Source: Campylobacterales bacterium
GTDB taxonomy: Bacteria; Campylobacterota; Campylobacteria; Campylobacterales; Sulfurimonadaceae
Assembly: GCA_016938735.1 (NCBI GenBank)
Contig: JAFGUB010000027.1
Coordinates: 1-64,000, forward strand
Direction: 5' to 3'
Length of the DNA: 64,000 nucleotides
The translations under genes were made by a program, and so were the position numbers. Position 1 is the first letter of the stretch. Every line of letters starts with the position of its first letter. Below are positions 43,117-51,397 of the stretch, piece after piece. The notes below the pieces were generated by a model. It was not told the DNA's origin. It saw only the letters and a program-made list of their open reading frames with translations, and made no database searches.

Positions 43117-43767
43117 ATGCCCTCTCTACTACTCTTAGAAGATGATCTCTTACTCGGCGAAACGCTCTACGATGAACTTGAAGAGGCCGGCTATCATGTC
43201 TGCTGGGTCAAAAACAGTACCCAAGCCGCCGAAGCCGCTTGGCGCGAACGCTTCGATCTTTATCTCTTTGACGTGAACGTCCCCGGACAAAACGGCTTCT
43301 CTTTGCTGCGCGATCTTCGCGCGGCGCAAGATGAGACCCCCGCACTCTTTTTGACGGCGAAATCTTCGCTAGGCGATCTGCAAGAGGGCTTTGAGGCCGG
43401 AGCCGACGACTATCTCTGCAAACCCTTTGATATGGCGGTGCTGCTCATTCGCCTACGCGCCAAACTACGCCGCAAAGAGGAGCTGATCATCGCTCCGAAC
43501 GTACGCCTCATCTGCGCCGCTCAACAGCTTGAATGCGCACAAAAGTCCATCAACCTGCCCAAGCGCGAATTCATGATCCTTCACTATTATGCTCAGCGCA
43601 TCGGGCACATCATCGGCAAAGAGGCGCTGTGCAATGCGCTTTTCGACGGCGATTACATCAGCGATGCCACCTTCCGCGTCTATATCAAAAAACTCAACGC
43701 CCATCTCGAAGGGCATGCCAGACTCATCAACGTACGCGGCGAAGGATACCGTCTTGAACCCCTATGA
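43117..43767 (+). CDS. OmpR-family response regulator
   Basis: A 216-residue regulator: receiver domain (LLLEDD, LFDVNVPGQNG with the phospho-Asp, K in LCKPF) and C-terminal winged helix (residues ~125-216, KREFMILHYYAQRIG, VYIKKLNAHLEG). Co-encoded with the histidine kinase that follows (14-nt overlap). Likely binds the tandem 11-bp repeats upstream of the gene at 42684 and of the lipoprotein gene at 46684; that assignment is inference. Confidence 0.92.
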   Translation: MPSLLLLEDDLLLGETLYDELEEAGYHVCWVKNSTQAAEAAWRERFDLYLFDVNVPGQNGFSLLRDLRAAQDETPALFLTAKSSLGDLQEGFEAGADDYLCKPFDMAVLLIRLRAKLRRKEELIIAPNVRLICAAQQLECAQKSINLPKREFMILHYYAQRIGHIIGKEALCNALFDGDYISDATFRVYIKKLNAHLEGHARLINVRGEGYRLEPL

Positions 43768-44746
43768 ACGCCGCTCGATTCTGCTCTTTAGCGCACTGTA
43801 TACCGGAGGTATTTTGCTGCTCTACAGCCTTGTGGGTTTTTGGTACTACCAAAAAGAGACGCGGCGCATCAACGCCGAAGAGCGCGTGGCGTTGAGCCTG
43901 TATGAGAGTCGCTGCGCCAGACTGACAAAGCTCGATCCCACGGGCAAGCCCTGCGCTATAGAAACGCCTGATTTTTCCGCATCCAAAGCGCTACTGCGCC
44001 GTGAACTCACCATTGCATCTTTGATCACATTGGTGCTTGGCGGAGCACTGAGTGTCGCGCTGGCGCTGGCGGTACTGCGCCCCATACGCCGCAACTACCG
44101 TATGATGGACGCCTTTATACACGCCATGATCCACGATCTAGGCACCCCCATCAGCGCCGCGCGGATCAATATCGACGCGCTCGCCGATACGGCGCTAAGC
44201 CCACAGCAACTCAAGCGCGTCGGGCGCATTACACGTGCGCTGCAACGTCTCAGTGCGCTTCAAGATCAGATGCGGCTGGCACTGGTGCGCAGTGAAGCGG
44301 CCTACAGCGACAGCGAATTTGATCTGTGCGTACTGCTGCATGAGCTGCGTGAATTCTCGGAGCTGATCGACTGTACATGTAAACATGCGCTCACTATCCG
44401 CGCCGACCGTACGATGATCGAACGTATGATCGAAAATCTTCCCTCCAACGCCGTCAAATACAACCGCGACAACCGCCGCATCACGTTGCGGCTTGAGGAG
44501 CATACCCTGATCATCCAAGACCACGGCATCGGCATCCGCCGACCCGATCGGGTTTTTGAACGCTACTACCGCGAAGCCTCTTCGATGAGTGGCATGGGGC
44601 TTGGGCTGGGAATCGTGCAGATGATCTGCCGCCACTACAACCTACCGCTGCATCTTGAGAGTCGGCTGCGCGAAGGCACGACCGTTCGGATCGATTTTAG
44701 GCCAATTACGTTACACTATTCTTCACTCAAGGAGCCTCACGCATGA
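43754..44746 (+). CDS. Sensor histidine kinase
   Basis: About 330 residues from a TTG start (LNPYERRSILL) that overlaps the regulator gene by 14 nt. Two membrane helices (~10-30 and ~90-115) flank a short periplasmic loop with two Cys (SRCARLT, KPCAIE). The H-box is MIHDLGTPISAARIN, the N-box ENLPSNAVKYN (Pro replaces the usual Leu/Ser) and the G-box GLGLGIV. Together with the RR and the LTPEQ proteins on both sides it looks like an envelope-stress system. A TACATGTA element at 44374-44381 encodes DCTCK. Confidence 0.88.
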   Translation: MNPYERRSILLFSALYTGGILLLYSLVGFWYYQKETRRINAEERVALSLYESRCARLTKLDPTGKPCAIETPDFSASKALLRRELTIASLITLVLGGALSVALALAVLRPIRRNYRMMDAFIHAMIHDLGTPISAARINIDALADTALSPQQLKRVGRITRALQRLSALQDQMRLALVRSEAAYSDSEFDLCVLLHELREFSELIDCTCKHALTIRADRTMIERMIENLPSNAVKYNRDNRRITLRLEEHTLIIQDHGIGIRRPDRVFERYYREASSMSGMGLGLGIVQMICRHYNLPLHLESRLREGTTVRIDFRPITLHYSSLKEPHA

Positions 44747-44997
44747 ATCGGTTAGTACTGATCTTGTTGCTTTTGACCCATAGCGTGTTTGCACTTACGC
44801 CGGAGCAAAAAGCAGAACTGATCGAAAAAGTCCGCCAAAGCAAAAACGAAAAACGCGTCGCGCTCGAAGGGCGTATCGCTCAGCACAAACAAGCCAAAGC
44901 GCTGCATAGACCCCACCTCATAAAGCATGAAAGGTTACGACTCCTACGCCAAGATGAGCGGCTGCGCAACTATAAGCCGATCCGTCACAGCCGATGA
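44743..44997 (+). CDS. Small exported LTPEQ-containing protein
   Basis: An 84-residue exported protein with a signal peptide (to ~HSVFA), LTPEQKAELIEKVRQ directly after it and a very basic C-terminal tail. Like the protein at 42684 it has the LTPEQ motif of CpxP/Spy-type chaperones, at the opposite end of the two-component operon. ATG overlaps the kinase TGA. Confidence 0.75.
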   Translation: MNRLVLILLLLTHSVFALTPEQKAELIEKVRQSKNEKRVALEGRIAQHKQAKALHRPHLIKHERLRLLRQDERLRNYKPIRHSR

Positions 44998-46160
44998 AGC
45001 TTTGGTCTCTGTGTTGTTTCTGGACGCTTGCGGCAGCACAACAGACGCATATCGCTCTCGAATCGACCCTCTTTTATGAATCGCAAGCGCTCAAAGGACA
45101 CAATGTCATCTACGGCGATACCGTCGTCAAACGCCTTGAAGATGATACCCAAAGCCTGGCGACATGGTTCAACCGCATCTCTCTCACGACCCGCGATGAC
45201 GAAGAGCGATACGCACTCAATGTAGAAGCCGCCGCGAATACCCATCTTGCGCAAGAGGCCTTTTCAACCCCGCTTTATATTCGCAAAGAGGGGACGCAAT
45301 CGGCGCAAGGTGCGATGCTCACCCAAGGCAGTCTCGATCTGAACTTTCCATGGGCGGCACTGAGCTTCGGGCGTAATCGCTTTGAAACGCCTTGGATCTC
45401 AGGCACTATCGACGGTATTATCGCCCATCATACCAACGACTACGCCGACGTACGCCTCTTCTGGTTTGCCAACTACTACGACTTTGCCCCCAATTATCGG
45501 CTCAGCGAAGAGGCGCTCGCCGATCATCAAGGGGTTGTCGGCGCAAGCGTGCAAACCCTCCGCGCATCAGAGCGGTTACGCGCGGAAGCAAGCTACCATC
45601 GCCTTTTCGACACGTATGATCTGAGTGATCTAAGCATCTCTCTCAGCCCGCTAGAACCATTGGGACTCACCCTCGCCTACACCGCGCTGCGCGACCTCAG
45701 AGCTGATGTCGATCCGGTCGATGAGGCGCTTCTGCGCTACGCTCTAGCATGGTTTCCCGTCAATGGACACACCCTCATGCTCGGCGGCAGCACTACCGGC
45801 AAAAACGGTCTGCGGCGCATGCTTCAGATGGGGACGCAACCCTTTGATCTCTTTGTGCTGGGCAATCAAGTCCATCGGCGCGAAGCACAAAACCGCTCTC
45901 TCGCTTATCGATATGAAGGCGAGGCTTATTGGGGCAGCGTGCTCGCAGGCCAAAGCGACTATCTCGGCAAAAAACTCGAACGGCGAAGCCTTGTAGATGC
46001 CCGTTTCGATGCACGCGAGATTGACATCACCATAGGGATGATGCTGCATTCTCAGCTCTCTTTTGAGCTCTCTTGGGCCCTGATGGATGTCGATTCGGAA
46101 GATCTGCTCGAATTTGACACCTCTTTGTTACATGTAACGCTGATGGCGGTGTGGCCATGA
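44994..46160 (+). CDS. Opr-type outer membrane porin
   Basis: A 388-residue exported beta-barrel-like protein with alternating hydrophobic strands, signal peptide to ~AAAQQ and regular Tyr/Phe/Arg-rich strands (for example ALSFGRNRFETPWISGTIDG, here cut to SFGRNRFETPW). It resembles the campylobacterial Opr/OprD-like porins. The last residue is Pro after LMAVW, not the classical terminal Phe, so barrel insertion signal may differ. ATG overlaps the previous gene. Confidence 0.75.
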   Translation: MKLWSLCCFWTLAAAQQTHIALESTLFYESQALKGHNVIYGDTVVKRLEDDTQSLATWFNRISLTTRDDEERYALNVEAAANTHLAQEAFSTPLYIRKEGTQSAQGAMLTQGSLDLNFPWAALSFGRNRFETPWISGTIDGIIAHHTNDYADVRLFWFANYYDFAPNYRLSEEALADHQGVVGASVQTLRASERLRAEASYHRLFDTYDLSDLSISLSPLEPLGLTLAYTALRDLRADVDPVDEALLRYALAWFPVNGHTLMLGGSTTGKNGLRRMLQMGTQPFDLFVLGNQVHRREAQNRSLAYRYEGEAYWGSVLAGQSDYLGKKLERRSLVDARFDAREIDITIGMMLHSQLSFELSWALMDVDSEDLLEFDTSLLHVTLMAVWP

Positions 46161-46573
46161 AGTGGTGGAGTCTGTGGATCGCACTGACACTAAGCGCCGA
46201 TGAGCCGCGCTACCTTCAAGCGCTCAATGCCTATTACGACCAAAACCGCCAAAACGACGCTGCCGCCATCTCCGCGCTCACGCAAGAAGCCGAGGAGGCG
46301 AACAATGCCGATGCCGCTTTTTTGATCGCACTCTCGTATGAGCAAGGGAGTCATACGGAGCGCAACGAGACCAAATCACTCGAGTGGTATGAAAAAGCAG
46401 CTGAACTTGGCGATGTCGATGCCATGATGATGAGCGGCTGGAGACACTACAAAGGAGAGGGCTGCACCCCATCTTTGGAGCACGCGCGCCGCTGGTTTGA
46501 GCAGGCTGAAGCCCTAGGCGAGAAAGAGGCTTCAGCGCTGCTGCGACTTTTAAAAGAGGACAGACTCTTTTAA
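46157..46573 (+). CDS. Sel1-like repeat protein
   Basis: A 138-residue exported protein with a signal peptide (WWSLWIALTLSA) and two to three Sel1 repeats (ALSYEQGSHTERNETKSLEWYEKAAELGDVDAMMM and the following ARRWFEQAEALGEKEA, shown here abbreviated). Sel1 proteins are adaptors. ATG 46157 overlaps the porin stop; translated as the last gene of the two-component operon. Confidence 0.8.
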   Translation: MKWWSLWIALTLSADEPRYLQALNAYYDQNRQNDAAAISALTQEAEEANNADAAFLIALSYEQGSHTERNETKSLEWYEKAAELGDVDAMMMSGWRHYKGEGCTPSLEHARRWFEQAEALGEKEASALLRLLKEDRLF

Positions 46574-46590
46574 CCTCTCTCACCGCGCAT

Positions 46591-46625
46591 CGCTAAACAT
46601 TCACTACACACTCCTCTTGTACACT
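46591..46625 (+). promoter_or_regulatory. Tandem 11-bp operator and -10 of the lipoprotein cluster
   Basis: CGCTAAACATT (46591-46601) and CACTACACACT (46602-46612), then seven bases and TACACT (46620-46625). The layout and spacing equal those at 42621-42655, only the outer repeat has diverged. Confidence 0.55.
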
Positions 46626-46683
46626 ACCGTTTATCAAAAACTAATGATTTTAAATATCAAGCCGATTCAAGGAGAGAGATCGC

Positions 46684-48306
46684 ATGAAAAAAATTGGGCT
46701 CTATTTCATCACTTCGGCGATTACAGCACTGATTGCAGGATGCGATGCAGGCAACACAAACCCGTCATCTTCAAAAACAATGGATGAAAATTCCCCTAAA
46801 TATGCCAAGCCAATCAAAATTGGCGCTATGGTTTGGGGCGATTACAGCTCAGAAGAGATTCACTTCATCGCTAACGAGCCCAGAATCAAACTGGTCTCTT
46901 GTTTGGGCAACGTAGACCCTGACGATGCCCTGTTGCTAAAACAGCTCAACCCGCAAAAACCCTCGTTGTGGTTTCGCACCGCGCTCAATGTAGGAGAACA
47001 TATTAATGAGCAGACCTTCTTGGGATTTTGGACCAAGGAGCGTTATGCCATACAAGAAGATGCGTTCTCTCACTACAATACATCAACGACCGATCTTGTA
47101 TCCGAAATTTCTATCGAATTCGGCTTTGATCCGCAATACATTCTTCATCCGAATAATCGTGTGATCGATACCCTTTGGAGTACCGCTCTGGCTGATCCTT
47201 CATCGCCATTTTGGAAAAGATTCTGGCAGGAAGAAGTTCAAAAACAAGTGGTTCAGGAGCAGACTTTTAGCGGCGTGCGTATGGATGTTTTTTACGAACA
47301 ACTTGAAGGCTGGACAAAGCCGGCCGTCGCGTTGACGCAACAGCAGTATGGCCAGCTCAAGGAGAAGCTCTTAGCATCACCCGAGCTGCAAAACCGGTAT
47401 GGCGATGCGATCAATGCCATCTATCATGATCGTCTTCCATCAACCTATGACCCCAAAAACTTCCGCGCTGATATGCTCACGCTTATCGGAGGTGTCAAGG
47501 AGGGACTAGATGCGATGCCGCTGGCGGTGAATCCCATGTGGCCAAGCTATGACGGTACGTTTGCGTTTTATCAGGAATATGCCGCAGTCGCTGACATTTT
47601 AGAAATCAAAATGTTTGTCACGCAAGCCGGTATCAGCAAAGAGAGTTATCAGCCGCAGGATGTCTGGTCTAGGCAGATCGGGACGATGATCTGGAACGAG
47701 CTTAACGGCAAAACCACATTAGCGTTTGCCCGCGGACTCTCTTTTGATACCCAAAGGCGCATCTATGCTCTGGCTTCCTATCTGCTTGGACAGGGAGAAA
47801 AGAGTCTTTTTTATTACGAGGCACTTGACTTTGAACTCTCCGCAGAGCGATTGGGCTATTGGGCACAATTTTCATATCTTCCCGAATGGGAACTTGCCAT
47901 TGGCAAGGCTCTGGAACGCCCACAGCCACACGCGCAGCAAAATAGTGATCCGACACTTCTTTTGCAGCAGTATTATGACGCCGATCTTGGGGTCTACGTG
48001 CGCCGATATGAAAACGGTATGGTATTCGTCAATCCGACCAATCAAAGACAACGGGCTGCTTATCATTTTGATAAAAGCGTTTATCTTGTCCAGCCCGTTG
48101 GCGGCAACGTATCACCCATTCATCGGATGGAAGATCCCTCTATTTTGGAAGATGAAAAGTTGGAAAATATCATTAGCAAAAACCCTGACTTAAAAGATCA
48201 TTTCAACCGTGTCGGCACTCTGCTCTACACGACTATTTCCAGTATTCAGCTAAACCCGCGCGAGGCAGCCATCGTACTATTTGTGCCGGAGCCAGATCAA
48301 GATTAA
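46684..48306 (+). CDS. Putative glycosidase-like lipoprotein
   Basis: A 540-residue lipoprotein (lipobox IAGC, Cys 20). The catalytic-like region carries acidic residues in a TIM-barrel-type pattern (GVRMDVFYEQLEGW, LAVNPMWPSYDG, DILEIKMFV, IGTMIWNELNGKT) that recalls uncharacterised glycoside-hydrolase-like families (GHL15/DUF4434-like). I cannot name it further. AGGAGAG precedes ATG. First of three exported proteins, expressed from a promoter with response-regulator-like repeats. Confidence 0.6.
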   Translation: MKKIGLYFITSAITALIAGCDAGNTNPSSSKTMDENSPKYAKPIKIGAMVWGDYSSEEIHFIANEPRIKLVSCLGNVDPDDALLLKQLNPQKPSLWFRTALNVGEHINEQTFLGFWTKERYAIQEDAFSHYNTSTTDLVSEISIEFGFDPQYILHPNNRVIDTLWSTALADPSSPFWKRFWQEEVQKQVVQEQTFSGVRMDVFYEQLEGWTKPAVALTQQQYGQLKEKLLASPELQNRYGDAINAIYHDRLPSTYDPKNFRADMLTLIGGVKEGLDAMPLAVNPMWPSYDGTFAFYQEYAAVADILEIKMFVTQAGISKESYQPQDVWSRQIGTMIWNELNGKTTLAFARGLSFDTQRRIYALASYLLGQGEKSLFYYEALDFELSAERLGYWAQFSYLPEWELAIGKALERPQPHAQQNSDPTLLLQQYYDADLGVYVRRYENGMVFVNPTNQRQRAAYHFDKSVYLVQPVGGNVSPIHRMEDPSILEDEKLENIISKNPDLKDHFNRVGTLLYTTISSIQLNPREAAIVLFVPEPDQD

Positions 48307-48359
48307 AAAGTCTTAAGCTCCATGTCAATCATCAGCGCGGTTGTTCACAAGGATAAAAT

Positions 48360-48944
48360 TTGAAAAAATTATTGCTATTGGCGATGCCGATTGTTTGCTC
48401 AATTCCTGTCGCCGTTTGGTTTTTTTACAAACCGGCAAGGGTTCTCGCGCCCCAATGGCTTGAGGGTATCACCTGCAGCGCACCGAACATTTGCATTGAC
48501 GATAGGGCGAAGTTACCCGAAGCCATGACGCTGTACGCGAATGCCCTGCAAGCGGTCTCCCAAACCGTCGGAGACTTCAAAGAGCCTCCGCATACCATTT
48601 TTTGCAGCACGCATGACTGTTTTAAAACCTTCGGATTTGATCAGGCAAGCGCAAAAACAGTCGGCAAATGGGGGATCGTCATTGGTCCAAACGGTTGGAA
48701 AGATCATTATATCCGACACGAAATGATTCACCATCGGCAGGCTGAAGAGCTGGGGGTCATGGGGGTCATCTTCTCTGCGCAATGGTTTATAGAGGGGATG
48801 GCGTATGCGCTTAGCAACGATCCTAGGGCACTGCTGAGTGAACCGTGGCAAGGCTATCGAAGCCGATTCGAGCGGTGGTTTGCAGAGAGACCAAAGGAGG
48901 ACTTATGGAAAGATGCACCCTTAATACGGAGAAAGAGACCATGA
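48360..48944 (+). CDS. Membrane-anchored HExxH-type protein
   Basis: A 194-residue protein from a TTG start (AAGGA at proper distance) with an N-terminal membrane segment. The motif RHEMIHHRQAEELG holds HEMIH, the gluzincin signature, followed by WFIEGMAYALS with a possible third ligand Glu. It looks like a small zinc peptidase-like domain. Cys pairs (TCSAPNIC and FCSTHDC) may form disulfides. Last bases overlap the next gene by ATGA. Confidence 0.65.
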   Translation: MKKLLLLAMPIVCSIPVAVWFFYKPARVLAPQWLEGITCSAPNICIDDRAKLPEAMTLYANALQAVSQTVGDFKEPPHTIFCSTHDCFKTFGFDQASAKTVGKWGIVIGPNGWKDHYIRHEMIHHRQAEELGVMGVIFSAQWFIEGMAYALSNDPRALLSEPWQGYRSRFERWFAERPKEDLWKDAPLIRRKRP

Positions 48945-50743
48945 AACAAAAGATCAAAAAATGGCTGCTATTGGCTCTGCTGCCTGCTTTACATGTAAGC
49001 ATATGCGGTTGCGGCAACGAAAGCGCTTCCGTCGTTGCGGATGATAACGTCACCTTTTCCGTCTCTTTGGATGCGGATCGTTCGGCGGGCAGGATGCCGC
49101 GCGTACTCAAGCCGTCGGCATTCACGTCATGGAACGAAGAGATTGTAAGCGATTTTATTGACGATGCCGGCAAGTCAGAGATCGGAATGGTGCGTCTGTC
49201 CATAGAAACCGAGCTGCTCAATAGTCGTAATGAGCAGGATTTTCTGGCAAAAATACGCAGCGATTCCGCTACGGCCAAAGCGTGCAAAGAGGTTGTGCAA
49301 GAAGGCGGCATCGTACTGATGCAAATCAGCGGAACCCCAAAATGGCTTCGTCAGCCTTCAAACCGAAGCCCCTATTTTTGGCAAGGAACCCCTACGGATA
49401 TGGATGCTTGGTATCGAATCGTTCAAGAGATGGCAAAACACTTCAAAGAGAACGTAGGATTGAACGATCAGATTTGGTACGAATTTAGCAATGAGCCTGA
49501 CAATAAAGGCGAATGGCAATGGCATGGAACGGCGGAAGCGTTCATGCTGACCTATGCCGCAACGGCGAACGCCGTTAAAAGTATCGACCCACAAGCAAAG
49601 GTTGGGGCTGCCGGTGTTCTCTCTTATGCAGGATCGTTTACGGATGGAGGCGAACCCGTCATCAAGCTCTTGATTGAATATTGCGGCGCCCATCATACTC
49701 CCCTTGATTTTGTCTCCTGGCATTTTTTCGGCGTCCCGATACTCATCAATACCCACATCGTGCCCACCATCAAACAGTGGCTACGGGAAAACGGTTTTGA
49801 CGAAGATTTAGCGCAGATTGTCAGCGAATACAATCCCCTCTCAAACTACCCGCTCTCCTATGATCCCAAGCCTGCGCCGCCCAACCTAAAAGACGGAGAA
49901 GTCGGCGGTGCCGCCATAGGAAAAATGTTATACGAACTCTATCGAGGGGGCATTTATGGCTGTTCGCTGAGCCTGGGCGATACCGGAAGAGTAGAAAACG
50001 GTGATTTTCAAAACGGTTTTGGAGCAAAAACCCATAAGCATCTCAACAACATCAAAAAACCGATGTATCACGTCGCCATGATGTACGCATCGCCCTATTT
50101 CGGAAGAAATATGGTCCAAACTACATTCAAAACCGTCCATCCCTATGATATCGATCCCCCTTTGTATGCCTTATCCGGCATCAACGATGAACGCACCAAA
50201 CTCTCTCTGGTGATCGGTAACTATATTGAAGCTCCCGTAGCAATCGCCATGCACCATCTTACGGCGCACAAAGGCCGTACCATGAGCGAGATCGATTCAT
50301 GGGGAGGGCAACAGGCCCTCACGGACTATTATGACGGCAGAATCGCTCTTGATGGTCTCACAACCGATGCACCGACGCAGGCGGATATCATCAGCGCACA
50401 ACCCTATTTTGACCGATACCAAAAACTGCTCACAACCACGCATCGAACGCTTTTAGAGATTAAAAACTTTGATGCCGATGCCTACATGGTGAGTAGATAC
50501 CTTGTAGATGCCACCTATTCCAATGCCTACTTCCACTATTGGGCCAACCACAATGACATCGATGCCGCCGTCAAAAATCAGGAATTGGAGATGATAGAGC
50601 GTTTCGAAGTGAAGAGCCTAGCCGATATCAAAGAGCATTTTTTCCGGCCCTTTAGCCAGTCGCTCATCGTGATTGAAAAGATTGCGCCTCCGCTTAAGAC
50701 GCAAGAGAGAACTTCTGCGTCATCAGCTCCCCCTCTTCGCTGA
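48941..50743 (+). CDS. GH39-like lipoprotein
   Basis: A 600-residue lipoprotein (leader ALLPALHVSICGC). The central domain resembles GH39/clan A glycosidases: WYEFSNEPDNKGEWQW holds the N-E-P acid/base motif and LDFVSWHFFG and IVSEYNPL fit later strands, with Glu in SEYN as candidate nucleophile. The C-terminal 150 residues match no family I know. Ends 50 bases inside the 3' end of the convergent ThiF gene. Possibly part of extracellular polysaccharide processing. One TACATGTA element (48990-48997). Confidence 0.7.
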   Translation: MKQKIKKWLLLALLPALHVSICGCGNESASVVADDNVTFSVSLDADRSAGRMPRVLKPSAFTSWNEEIVSDFIDDAGKSEIGMVRLSIETELLNSRNEQDFLAKIRSDSATAKACKEVVQEGGIVLMQISGTPKWLRQPSNRSPYFWQGTPTDMDAWYRIVQEMAKHFKENVGLNDQIWYEFSNEPDNKGEWQWHGTAEAFMLTYAATANAVKSIDPQAKVGAAGVLSYAGSFTDGGEPVIKLLIEYCGAHHTPLDFVSWHFFGVPILINTHIVPTIKQWLRENGFDEDLAQIVSEYNPLSNYPLSYDPKPAPPNLKDGEVGGAAIGKMLYELYRGGIYGCSLSLGDTGRVENGDFQNGFGAKTHKHLNNIKKPMYHVAMMYASPYFGRNMVQTTFKTVHPYDIDPPLYALSGINDERTKLSLVIGNYIEAPVAIAMHHLTAHKGRTMSEIDSWGGQQALTDYYDGRIALDGLTTDAPTQADIISAQPYFDRYQKLLTTTHRTLLEIKNFDADAYMVSRYLVDATYSNAYFHYWANHNDIDAAVKNQELEMIERFEVKSLADIKEHFFRPFSQSLIVIEKIAPPLKTQERTSASSAPPLR

Positions 50744-51362
50744 AGAAGAGGTAATAGAGATAATCTCTCTTTACATGTAAGCCCGCCAGATAACGCAGCG
50801 CCAGATTTGCCTGAAGCGAGGCGATGTGCATCACAATCGGTGCAGCGATGCCTGAGGGGGTGCGGTTGGTGACTTTAAAAAGCTCCGTAAAGGAGGCCTT
50901 TTCAAAAAAACAGACCTGACCGTTGAAGGCTTCAACCGAGCCGTAGATCCACGGCACTGCCGTTTGCGCGGCGTAGTCGCTGATTTTGGCGCGGGTGGGG
51001 AGGTTGTCGGTGGCGTCGATGATCAGATCCACGCCGATCTCTTTGGCGGCGAAGGTATCGAAATCACAGGTATGGGCATAAGCCTTCACATAAGGGCAAC
51101 GCGCTTGAATGAGTTCGGCGGCGATCACCGCTTTGAAGCGCCCCACGTCGTCTGTTTTGAAGGCGATCTGGCGGTGAATATTGTGCAGACTCACCGTATC
51201 GAAATCAACCATGTGAATTGTGCCGATACCTGAAGCACCCAGCGCAAAGGCGAGTGAACTGCCCAGCCCGCCGCTGCCGATAATGGCAATGCGCTTAGAC
51301 TGCAAGCTTCGCTGCGTCTCTTCTCCCCATAACTGCACCTGCCGGTGAAAATACTCCATCAT
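50694..51362 (-). CDS. ThiF/MoeB/HesA-family E1-like protein
   Basis: A 222-residue adenylyltransferase: nucleotide motif GSGGLGSSLAFALG at ~31-44, DFDTVSLHNIHRQ, and DATDN. It lacks zinc Cys pairs and the catalytic Cys region, so it resembles short ThiF/MoeB types that activate a sulfur-carrier C-terminus (ThiS or MoaD); Moco synthesis for SorA would fit. Its 3' end overlaps the GH39-like gene by 50 bases antisense. Confidence 0.85.
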   Translation of the reverse strand: MMEYFHRQVQLWGEETQRSLQSKRIAIIGSGGLGSSLAFALGASGIGTIHMVDFDTVSLHNIHRQIAFKTDDVGRFKAVIAAELIQARCPYVKAYAHTCDFDTFAAKEIGVDLIIDATDNLPTRAKISDYAAQTAVPWIYGSVEAFNGQVCFFEKASFTELFKVTNRTPSGIAAPIVMHIASLQANLALRYLAGLHVKRDYLYYLFFSEEGELMTQKFSLAS

Positions 51363-51397
51363 GGCCTCTCCTTCAAAACTGTTCGAATCATTATAAC

